Positions 5,601-10,851 of a stretch of 10,851 nt of DNA are shown piece by piece. The notes below the pieces were generated by a model that did no database searches, had not been told where the DNA came from, and saw only the letters and a list, made by a program, of their open reading frames with translations. Position 1 is the first letter of the stretch; each line of letters begins with the position of its first letter. The stretch comes from Spirochaetota bacterium (GTDB taxonomy: Bacteria; Spirochaetota; Brevinematia; DTOW01), in the NCBI GenBank assembly GCA_028276145.1, contig JAPYWX010000044.1, positions 1 through 10,851 of the forward strand, in the 5' to 3' direction. The translations under genes were made by a program, and so were the position numbers.

Positions 5601-6662
5601 TTAACTTTCGAGTAAATGTTTTACTACCAAGTCTCCGACTTCTTGGGTTGTGTAGCCCATTTGTCCGGCGTTCATGCTCTTCATCATTTTTACAGTTTTC
5701 TTTACGGCATCTTGTATTGCTTTAGCTGCTTCTTCTTCTCCGAGGAACCATAGCATTAGTCTGCCAGCTTCTATTGCGGCTATGGGGTTTATAACATTTT
5801 TACCTGCGTATTTAGGTGCTGAGCCACCCATAGGTTCAAACATAGAAACTCCGTTTGGGTTTATGTTTGCACCTGCTGCTACTCCTAGTCCTCCTTGTAT
5901 TATTGCTGCTAAATCAGTGATTATGTCCCCGAACATGTTGTCCGTTACTATTACATCGAACCACTCGGGATTTTTTACCATCCACATACAGGTCGCATCT
6001 ACGTGAGCGTAGTCAGTTTTGACATCTGGGTATTCTTTTGATACTTCTTCGAATACTCTGGCCCAGAGGTCATGAGCATAGGTAAGAACATTAGTTTTAC
6101 CTACAAATGTTAATTTCTTTTCTCTGCCGTATTTTCTAGTGTACTCAAAAGCATACCTTATTATTCTTTCAGTGCCGAATCTTGTGCATACCATTTCTTG
6201 GATAGCAACTTCTTGTTTTGTCCCTTTGAAGTGGAAGCCACCGGCACCTATATAGAGCCCTTCGGTGTTTTCTCTTATAACAACAAAATTGATATGTTCG
6301 TGTGTTTTGTCTTTCAATGGTGTCCATACGCCTTCGTATAGTGTTGCTGGCCTCAAATTTACATAAAGGTCTAAATCAAATCTAAGCTTCAGCAAAAGCC
6401 CTCTTTCTAGTATTCCAGGTTTTACTCTTGGGTCGCCTACTGCTCCTAGGTATATGGCGTCAAATTCTTTGAATTCTTGTATTGCACTATCTGGTAGTGT
6501 TTCACCTGTTTTTAGATAGTGTTCTGCTCCATAAGGGTACTCTACAAATTTAAAGTCTATGCCAAACTTAGAAGATGCGGCTTTTAAAACTTTTACCCCT
6601 TCTCTTATAACTTCGGGGCCAGTTCCGTCGCCAGGTATAACAGCAATATCGTAACTCGCCAT
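5601..6662 (-). CDS. leuB: 3-isopropylmalate dehydrogenase (LeuB) family, NAD-dependent beta-decarboxylating dehydrogenase
   Basis: LeuB oxidises and decarboxylates 3-isopropylmalate to 2-oxoisocaproate in leucine synthesis, in the cytoplasm with Mg2+ and NAD+. The ATG at 6662 is chosen because GGAGG lies seven bases upstream; an in-frame TTG at 6674 would sit on that ribosome site. The 353-residue product has an N-terminal IPGDGTGPEV, a substrate loop ERGLLLKLRFDLDLYVNLRP, VVIRENTEGLY, and the family signature DNMFGDIITDLAA with metal-binding Asp222, Asp246 and Asp250. The cofactor loop reads EPMGGSAPKYAGKN, where the common form is HGSAPDIAGK, so the usual His and Asp are Gly and Lys. The closest match I know is the LeuB/tartrate-dehydrogenase-like branch. 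No leuA, leuC or leuD is nearby, so substrate is likely but not certain. Confidence 0.85.
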   Translation of the reverse strand: MASYDIAVIPGDGTGPEVIREGVKVLKAASSKFGIDFKFVEYPYGAEHYLKTGETLPDSAIQEFKEFDAIYLGAVGDPRVKPGILERGLLLKLRFDLDLYVNLRPATLYEGVWTPLKDKTHEHINFVVIRENTEGLYIGAGGFHFKGTKQEVAIQEMVCTRFGTERIIRYAFEYTRKYGREKKLTFVGKTNVLTYAHDLWARVFEEVSKEYPDVKTDYAHVDATCMWMVKNPEWFDVIVTDNMFGDIITDLAAIIQGGLGVAAGANINPNGVSMFEPMGGSAPKYAGKNVINPIAAIEAGRLMLWFLGEEEAAKAIQDAVKKTVKMMKSMNAGQMGYTTQEVGDLVVKHLLES

Positions 6663-6780
6663 AAATCCCTCCAATAAAAATTATCAAAATTCTAAATGTT
6701 CATGGTTGCTATATTACAAAAAGTTGCTATTATTATCCTATTTTACGAGGGCAAGTTTTTCCTATTTTTACTCTTGGGAA

Positions 6781-6807
6781 TACTTAATAAGAAAGTGCTA
6801 TTAAGTA
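6781..6807. repeat. 9-bp perfect inverted repeat (hairpin)
   Basis: TACTTAATA (6781-6789) pairs perfectly with TATTAAGTA (6799-6807) around a 9-base loop that contains AAGTGC. Neither side has a U-tract, so it does not look like a terminator. It overlaps the AAGTGCT repeat. Confidence 0.5.
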
Positions 6808-6834
6808 CATAAGGAAGTGCTGTTAAGCATAAAC
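6793..6834. repeat. two direct copies of an AAGTGCT-nTTAAG repeat, 22-bp period
   Basis: AAGTGCTATTAAGTACATAA (6793-6812) is followed 22 bp later by AAGTGCTGTTAAGCATAAAC. The pair shares AAGTGCT, TTAAG and the following A-rich tail. The segment 6800-6828 is also similar to 10453-10481 upstream of pyrH. Confidence 0.55.
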
Positions 6835-6847
6835 TGCTAAGTTAGCA
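6835..6847. repeat. 13-bp palindrome TGCTAA-G-TTAGCA
   Basis: TGCTAAGTTAGCA is a perfect palindrome around a central G, placed directly after the AAGTGCT direct repeats. It could be an operator or part of a larger fold, since GTGCT at 6818-6822 and AGCAC at 6844-6848 can also pair. Confidence 0.4.
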
Positions 6848-6916
6848 CAATTATAAAGTGTATACTTTCTAGTTCTTTATTGGTTTATATTCAGGCAATG
6901 AAAAATATAGGTAGTT

Positions 6917-6943
6917 TGTTTAGGTAGAGTTAATGCCTAAACA
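6917..6943. repeat. 8-bp perfect hairpin
   Basis: TGTTTAGG (6917-6924) pairs with CCTAAACA (6936-6943) around an 11-base loop. There is no U-tract on either strand. The function is unknown. Confidence 0.4.
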
Positions 6944-7116
6944 TGAAAGGTTATGCAGTCGAAGGTACTTGACAGTAAAATAGTGTTTCTTGGGAATTTG
7001 CTATTACTTTGTGAGCCAATGGAACTAAGAAGGTGGCTAGGTTTGTAGTTAGAACTTCAATAAGTACCTAAGAAGTGAAATTTAGTGTAAAGAGATGGTA
7101 ATAGCCGTGATTTATG

Positions 7117-7191
7117 GGCGGACAACGGGACTTGAACCCGCAACCCCGAGATCCACAGTCTCGTGCTCTAACCAATTGAGCTATGTCCGCC
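7117..7191 (-). tRNA. tRNA-His (anticodon GTG)
   Basis: On the minus strand the acceptor arms GCGGACA and TGTCCGC pair over 7 bp. The D arm is GCTC-AATTGGTTA-GAGC. The anticodon stem CGAGA/TCTCG encloses the loop CTGTGGA, giving anticodon GTG for histidine. The T arm is GCGGG-TTCAAGT-CCCGT. A genomic G at 7191 supplies the His-specific G-1, which faces discriminator C73 (7117). After C73 the genome reads CAT, so the 3' CCA is not fully encoded and must be completed by CCA-adding enzyme. Confidence 0.96.
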
Positions 7192-7481
7192 ACGATGTAA
7201 AAAATTATAATTAAACGGCTAGAGGTATTTCAATATAAACATCCCTTGTTAACACATTCTTAATCGAGTACTTATAGCAATTTTTAATTTAACTGTCCAA
7301 AGAATGAAGAGAGGTATTATCTCTCTATCAAGTTGGTGAGGTGCTGAAATAGTACTTACTTACAAAAAATACTTTGAATAGTGTTCAGTGTAGTTATTGA
7401 TGGAAATTAGACGGAGTGCCTGGCATTTTGAGAAAAACTTTGACTAACATTTATGATTTATTGAGAAGCTGTGGGGTTGGT
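7192..7481. other. 290-bp intergenic region between tRNA-His and tyrS
   Basis: It contains the tRNA-His promoter on the minus strand and the leader of tyrS on the plus strand. A 6-bp AGAGAG/CTCTCT hairpin lies at 7308-7326, and GTACTT motifs occur near 7267 and 7351. No T-box specifier or antiterminator sequence was recognised, and no clear tyrS promoter. An in-frame GTG at 7416 would extend tyrS by 22 residues, but these do not resemble the family. Confidence 0.5.
7204..7233 (-). promoter_or_regulatory. sigma70-type promoter of tRNA-His
   Basis: Read on the minus strand, TTGAAA (7233-7228) and TATAAT (7209-7204) are separated by 18 bp. The -10 box ends about 13 bases before the tRNA 5' end, leaving a leader of only a few bases. 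Box quality and placement both fit a stable-RNA promoter. Confidence 0.7.
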
Positions 7482-8672
7482 ATGGGTGTTTTAGATGGAT
7501 TGAAGCTTATAAAGAGAGGAGTTGTAGAGATAATATCAGAAGAGGAGCTTATAAAAAAGTTAGAAGGTGGTAAAAAACTGAGGGTAAAATTTGGGGCGGA
7601 TCCTTCTGCACCTGATTTGCATTTGGGGCATACGGTAGCTTTGAGAAAGCTTAGGCATTTTCAGGATCTAGGACATACAGTTGTCTTCATAATAGGTGAT
7701 TTCACAGCAATGGTAGGAGACCCTTCCGGAAGGTCTTCTACCAGAAAGAGACTTTCAAGAGCTGAAGTTATGGAGAATGCTAAAACTTACCAGGAGCAAG
7801 TTTTTAAGATACTTGATAGGTCCAAGACAGAAGTAAGGTACAATAGTGAGTGGTTTGATAAATTAACATTTGAAGAAGTTTTGAATCTAACTAGCAAGTA
7901 TACAGTTGCTAGAATGCTTGAGAGAGATGATTTTGAAAAAAGGTTTAAGAGTGGTAATCCAATATCAATAATGGAGTTTCTGTATCCATTAATGCAGGGG
8001 TACGATTCTGTAATGGTTAAGGCTGATGTTGAAATTGGAGGAACTGATCAAAAGTTTAACTTACTTGTTGGTAGAGAGTTACAGGTAGAATATGGTCAAG
8101 AACCTCAGGTTGTTATTACCTTGCCTTTATTGGAAGGTACTGATGGTGTAAGAAAGATGAGTAAGAGCTATGGTAATTATATAGGAATAAATGAAAAACC
8201 TTTCGATATGTTTGGGAAAGTTATGTCTATTCCTGATACACTTATATTTAAGTATTTTGAGCTTCTCACTGACACACCTCTAGAAGAAATAGAAAAAATG
8301 AAAGAGGCTATAGAGAGAGGAGAAAATCCTAGGAACATAAAAGCACTTTTAGCTAAAAGAATTGTAGCTTTCTTTCATGGAGAAGAAGAAGCAGAGAAAG
8401 CTAGTGAAGAGTTTGATAGAGTTTTTAAGTACAAGGAAGTACCTGATGAGATTGAGGAGTTTAAACTTCCGAAAGGTAAATATAGGGTTGTTGATACATT
8501 AGTGCAACTTAAAGTTCTACCATCAAAGAGTGAAGTGAGGCGAATTATACAGGGTGGAGGATTGTATATAGATGGGCAGAGAATAACAGATATTGATTAT
8601 GAATTTGAGTTAGGTAAAGAGGTGATAATAAAGATAGGAAAGAGAAGGTTTGTTAAGCTTATTCCAAGTTGA
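7482..8672 (+). CDS. tyrS: tyrosyl-tRNA synthetase
   Basis: TyrS charges tRNA-Tyr with tyrosine in the cytoplasm (class Ic synthetase). I start it at ATG 7482, giving 396 residues, the usual size of the bacterial form that begins with a short helix and a KRG-EEI segment; GTGGGG is a weak ribosome site just upstream. The Rossmann catalytic domain has KFGADPSAPDLHLGH with the HIGH-type motif HLGH at 47-50, IGDFTAMVGDPSGR, and the tyrosine pocket region MQGYDSVMVKADVEIGGTDQKFNLL. KMSKS is at 225-229. The last 65 residues form an S4 RNA-binding domain (LPSKSEVRRIIQGGGLYIDG). All active-site motifs are intact. The neighbour 43 bp downstream is on the same strand and could be co-transcribed. Confidence 0.96.
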   Translation: MGVLDGLKLIKRGVVEIISEEELIKKLEGGKKLRVKFGADPSAPDLHLGHTVALRKLRHFQDLGHTVVFIIGDFTAMVGDPSGRSSTRKRLSRAEVMENAKTYQEQVFKILDRSKTEVRYNSEWFDKLTFEEVLNLTSKYTVARMLERDDFEKRFKSGNPISIMEFLYPLMQGYDSVMVKADVEIGGTDQKFNLLVGRELQVEYGQEPQVVITLPLLEGTDGVRKMSKSYGNYIGINEKPFDMFGKVMSIPDTLIFKYFELLTDTPLEEIEKMKEAIERGENPRNIKALLAKRIVAFFHGEEEAEKASEEFDRVFKYKEVPDEIEEFKLPKGKYRVVDTLVQLKVLPSKSEVRRIIQGGGLYIDGQRITDIDYEFELGKEVIIKIGKRRFVKLIPS

Positions 8673-8715
8673 TAAATCAACAAACATTGATATATTACCG
8701 AAATTTTAAATTGTT

Positions 8716-9882
8716 ATGCCAGTTTTTGAATATGGTATCCCTTCTAACATATTGATAGGTTCTGATATAACCAATAGGATAGGGGAAGTAGTTAATACTT
8801 TAGGAGATAAGGTTTTAGTGGTTTTGGAGAACTCTAAATATATAATTGATGCTGGAATAGGATCAAAAATAGAGGCAAGTTTGAACATTTTTACTGAAAA
8901 TGTAATAGTTTTTGATGAAATAGAAAGGAATGCCAACAATCCAAATAAGATAGAGAGTTTAAAGGAAGTAGTGAAAGCTTCGAGACCTGATGTTATTGTT
9001 GGAGTTGGTGGTTATCATGTTCTAAGTGTGGCTAAGACGGTAGCTTCAATTTATGACAAAATACTAACTTCTGAGTCCCAGTATAAAAGATGGTATTCGC
9101 AAACGAGAAGAAAGAGAGTATCATATGTTGAAGTTCCTATAACATTTGGAATAATTCCTGGGATATCGAGTCTTTCATTTATCTACGATTCTGACTTTGG
9201 TGCAAAAAACGTATATGTGGATATTTCTTCTTATGCCGATGCTGTAATATTTGATACTTCTTTGATTTCAATACTACCACCCTATTACATTGGTATACTT
9301 GCTGTTGATGCAATGGCTTTGGCATTTGATGCCTTTATTTCCAAAAAAGGTAATCCGATATCAGACGCACTGGCATACAAGGCAATAGAGCTATTTTTTG
9401 TTAATATAAAGAAGTTTGTTAATGAGCCTAGTAATATGGGGTTATTACACAACCTGTGTTTTGGTGGTGTGATGGCGAGTATGGCTTTGGCACTTAGTGA
9501 ACCTGGATTAGCAACAGCTATATCTCATGCAGCTTCCTCAATAATGGATATACCTTCTGAAAGAATATCATCAGTCATTTTCCCTCATATAATAGACTAC
9601 AATCTTACTTCTGTTCCGGGAAAACTGATACAGACAGCAATGGCTCTCGGGGAGAGAATTCAAGATATAACAGTTATAGAGGCAGCAATAAAATCAGCAG
9701 AGTCAATAAGAAAACTGCTTATGGACTTGAATATACCTTTAAGATTGTCAGAAATTGAGTATTTTGAAGAGTCAAAAATTGACCAGGTAGCAAATATAGC
9801 TTCTAAATATCCGTTCATTTCATCTCTGCCAAGACCTGCAAGTAGAAATGAGATTAGTTCCCTACTCCAAACTGCTTTCTAG
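8716..9882 (+). CDS. iron-containing alcohol dehydrogenase family protein, probable pseudoenzyme
   Basis: The 388-residue length and order of segments match the Fe-ADH/glycerol dehydrogenase fold: FEYGIPSNILIG at the N-terminus, PDVIVGVGG near 91-99, NPISDALAYKAIELF near 213-227, and VIFPHIIDYN near 287-296. The catalytic positions are altered. Of the metal ligands, Asp198 remains, but the three His positions appear as Leu202, Thr267 and Ser281; only the second-shell His271 is kept. The nucleotide loop GGGSxxD reads GGYHVLS (98-104), and the PTTAGTGSE loop reads PITFGIIPG. The alignment was made by eye. It is therefore probably not a dehydrogenase, though the frame is intact. It follows tyrS by 43 bp and has no clear ribosome site. 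Its TAG stop overlaps the opposing gene's stop. Confidence 0.8.
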   Translation: MPVFEYGIPSNILIGSDITNRIGEVVNTLGDKVLVVLENSKYIIDAGIGSKIEASLNIFTENVIVFDEIERNANNPNKIESLKEVVKASRPDVIVGVGGYHVLSVAKTVASIYDKILTSESQYKRWYSQTRRKRVSYVEVPITFGIIPGISSLSFIYDSDFGAKNVYVDISSYADAVIFDTSLISILPPYYIGILAVDAMALAFDAFISKKGNPISDALAYKAIELFFVNIKKFVNEPSNMGLLHNLCFGGVMASMALALSEPGLATAISHAASSIMDIPSERISSVIFPHIIDYNLTSVPGKLIQTAMALGERIQDITVIEAAIKSAESIRKLLMDLNIPLRLSEIEYFEESKIDQVANIASKYPFISSLPRPASRNEISSLLQTAF

Positions 9883-10316
9883 TTTTCTTCTCTACTTGCC
9901 TTTTTGCTTCGAATGTTTTTAGGAGTAATGTTTATTTTATCTAAAGATTCTAATACTTTTTCAATGTTCAAAGTTACATCTATCACGATTTTGACTTTAT
10001 CACCGCTGTCTTCCTTTGAGATAATTTTTGTGCTTTTTATGTAAGATTTAATCCTACTTAAGCTAAAAAACTCTTTAAGTAATTTACTGGAATTTGTTCT
10101 TATATCATCTGGTGTTAGGTTGTTTTTGAAGAACTCTATTATTGCGTTTTGATAAGCATCGATTTCTGCTTCCTTTAAGGATGAACCTACACCAACTACC
10201 CTGTATGTGCTTTCTTCAATAGTTTTCTCTTCACTAGTGTCCTCGGCAAAAATCATTACGTTGAGTAAAAAAGACATAGCTAAAATTAAACTAAGTCCTA
10301 AAAAAGATTTTTTCAT
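9879..10316 (-). CDS. small exported protein, possibly LPP20/FlgT-N-like
   Basis: The product has 145 residues from ATG 10316, which has a GAGGGAG ribosome site. It begins with a Sec signal peptide: MKKSF, a hydrophobic core to about residue 21, and likely cleavage after IFA (22-24). There is no lipobox Cys. The mature part has YRVVGVGSSLKEAEIDAYQNAI followed by a region with alternating beta strands (STKIISKEDSGDKVKIVIDVTLNI). This pattern, a GxG strand, an Ala-rich helix with xxA-xxxAxxNA, then paired strands, resembles the LPP20/FlgT N-terminal fold, but I place it only tentatively. The C-terminal tail is basic. It converges on the upstream dehydrogenase-like gene with a shared CTAG stop. 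Confidence 0.75.
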   Translation of the reverse strand: MKKSFLGLSLILAMSFLLNVMIFAEDTSEEKTIEESTYRVVGVGSSLKEAEIDAYQNAIIEFFKNNLTPDDIRTNSSKLLKEFFSLSRIKSYIKSTKIISKEDSGDKVKIVIDVTLNIEKVLESLDKINITPKNIRSKKASREEN

Positions 10317-10452
10317 AGTGCTCCCTCTCTTAATTATATTAATAAACATTTTTATCTTTTTCAAAAAAAGAAAGTTACTAAATATGAAAAACCTTGCCTA
10401 CCTTTGAGATTCTAAGGAAGGTTATCAACCCTTAGCCCTAAACAAGAATGCC

Positions 10453-10481
10453 ATTAAGTACTTAGAAAAGTGCTAAAAAGC
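10453..10481. repeat. copy of the intergenic TAAGTAC/AAGTGCT motif, upstream of pyrH
   Basis: ATTAAGTACTTAG, then AAGTGCT, then AAGC align without gaps to 6800-6828, with 22 of 29 positions identical by my count. It contains the 10-bp palindrome TAAGTACTTA (10455-10464). It sits about 70 bp upstream of pyrH, in the 233-bp gap between divergent genes. The rest of that gap holds an imperfect hairpin (10412-10435) and no gene I can support. Confidence 0.5.
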
Positions 10482-10533
10482 CTCCTAAGAAGAATTTTGT
10501 TTATCCTTCTAAATGGAAAGGAATAAGGTTGTT

Positions 10534-10548
10534 ATGATAAAATTTTGA
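10534..10548 (+). other. possible leader mini-ORF before pyrH (MIKF)
   Basis: ATG ATA AAA TTT TGA is preceded at good spacing by the purine-rich AAGGAATAAGG. Its stop ends one base before the pyrH ATG (TGATATG). The pyrH ATG itself is too far from that ribosome site. Reinitiation after this four-residue leader is one reading. The other is that TATGAT (10533-10538) is a -10 box and pyrH is nearly leaderless. Confidence 0.35.
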
Positions 10549-10549
10549 T

Positions 10550-10851
10550 ATGCTTAAGTTTAAAAGAGTTGTTGTAAAAATTAGTGGTGAGGTTTTAGGT
10601 GGTGATAGTGGTTTTGGTATAGATGTATCAGTGGTTCAGTATGTTGCTAATGAGTTAAAGAAGGCTTCTGATATAGGTGCCGAAATAGGTCTTGTTGTTG
10701 GTGGAGGAAATATAATAAGAGGTAGTAAGGTTGCCACAAAGGGTATAGAGAGAGTAAATAGTGATAGGTTAGGAATGATAGCAACTATACTTAACTCCAT
10801 AAGCTTGGCGGATGCTTTGACGTCACTTAACAAGAAGGCTATAGTTCTTTC
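10550..10851 (+). CDS. pyrH: UMP kinase PyrH, N-terminal part (cut by window edge)
   Basis: PyrH phosphorylates UMP to UDP with ATP in pyrimidine nucleotide synthesis; it is a cytoplasmic hexamer of the amino-acid-kinase fold. The ATG at 10550 opens MLKFKRVVVKISGEVLGGDS, whose VKISGE is the family nucleotide-binding start. IGLVVGGGNIIRGSKV follows at about residues 47-62. The DRLGMIATILNSISLADAL stretch further on is the UMP-binding and oligomer region. One hundred complete codons are visible and the frame is open at the window end. No ribosome site lies at normal distance; see the upstream mini-ORF. No tsf or rpsB, the common upstream neighbours, is present here. Confidence 0.95.
   Translation, partial: MLKFKRVVVKISGEVLGGDSGFGIDVSVVQYVANELKKASDIGAEIGLVVGGGNIIRGSKVATKGIERVNSDRLGMIATILNSISLADALTSLNKKAIVL

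Larger units (their letters stand above)
6663..7116. other. 454-bp intergenic region with hairpins and short repeats; no gene seen
   Basis: Between the divergently placed leuB start and the 3' end of tRNA-His I see no credible ORF, T-box signature or known RNA family. It holds a 9-bp hairpin (6781-6807), AAGTGCT direct repeats (6793-6834), a 13-bp palindrome (6835-6847) and an 8-bp hairpin (6917-6943). A partial TAAGTAC-type repeat lies near 7060. The leuB ribosome site is at its left edge, and GTTGCTAT occurs twice at about 6706-6731. An undescribed small RNA is possible but unsupported. Confidence 0.5.

Noticed and set aside
5674..6006. 110-codon plus-strand frame opposite leuB
   Set aside because: It is a shadow of the conserved leuB coding sequence, with no ribosome site or family resemblance.
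6663..7116. 4.5S, 6S, tmRNA or RNase P RNA in the long gap
   Set aside because: None of the conserved core sequences of these RNAs could be recognised on either strand.
7200..7481. T-box or other amino-acid riboswitch before tyrS
   Set aside because: No T-box core sequence, specifier loop or terminator/antiterminator pair could be found; only a short 6-bp hairpin lies there.
7416..7481. Longer tyrS starting at GTG 7416
   Set aside because: The extra 22 residues do not resemble known TyrS N-termini, GGAG is too close to that GTG, and the ATG at 7482 gives the usual family length.
8706..8939. 77-codon minus-strand frame over the start of the dehydrogenase-like gene
   Set aside because: It lies antisense to a full-length family-matching gene and has no independent support.
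10412..10435. Hairpin CTAAG/CTTAG with inner GGTT/AACC as a terminator
   Set aside because: The stem is interrupted by a bulge and has no T-run on either side, and it lies upstream of both flanking genes rather than after one.

Overview
The window is AT-rich bacterial chromosome. It carries housekeeping genes (mutS, parA/parB, leuB, tyrS, pyrH, one tRNA), and its Shine-Dalgarno sites and promoter-like boxes are of ordinary bacterial type. I cannot place the taxon from this sequence. The canonical parS sequence beside parAB, and a ParA of the short chromosomal (Soj) type without an N-terminal HTH, argue for a chromosome rather than a plasmid. I see no phage genes, CRISPR array or recognisable defence system.

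Layout. 1-437 (-) is the 5' part of mutS, cut by the window edge. 472-1467 is an IS5-like insertion sequence, visibly richer in G+C than its surroundings, with 15-bp terminal inverted repeats and an intact DDE transposase on the minus strand reading toward mutS. 1511-2152 (+) is a two-gene sulfur-carrier module. It has a TusA/SirA-like gene, broken by one extra A in an A8 run, followed by a JAMM/MPN metallopeptidase. 2153-2194 holds a perfect parS site. 2195-6662 (-) reads leuB -> multipass membrane protein -> parA -> parB, with a second, one-mismatch parS inside parB and a block of 16-bp tandem repeats upstream of parA. 6663-7481 is a long non-coding stretch containing tRNA-His(GTG) on the minus strand with a good promoter, several hairpins and copies of an AAGTGCT/TAAGTAC motif. 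7482-9882 (+) is tyrS followed by an iron-ADH-family protein that has lost most of its catalytic residues. 9879-10316 (-) is a small exported protein sharing a CTAG stop with it. 10550-end (+) is the start of pyrH.

How the parts fit. ParA, ParB and the two parS sites form a complete chromosome-segregation module. The TusA-JAMM pair belongs to sulfur-carrier chemistry, but its usual E1-like or MoaD/ThiS partners are absent here, and the IS sits directly upstream of it. mutS, leuB, tyrS, tRNA-His and pyrH are unrelated housekeeping functions.

Most noteworthy: the apparent Fe-ADH pseudoenzyme, the homopolymer frameshift in tusA, the parS site embedded in parB codons, the 16-bp repeats before parA, and the motif shared by the intergenic regions before pyrH and around leuB/tRNA-His. 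I did not find a clearly new multi-gene system.
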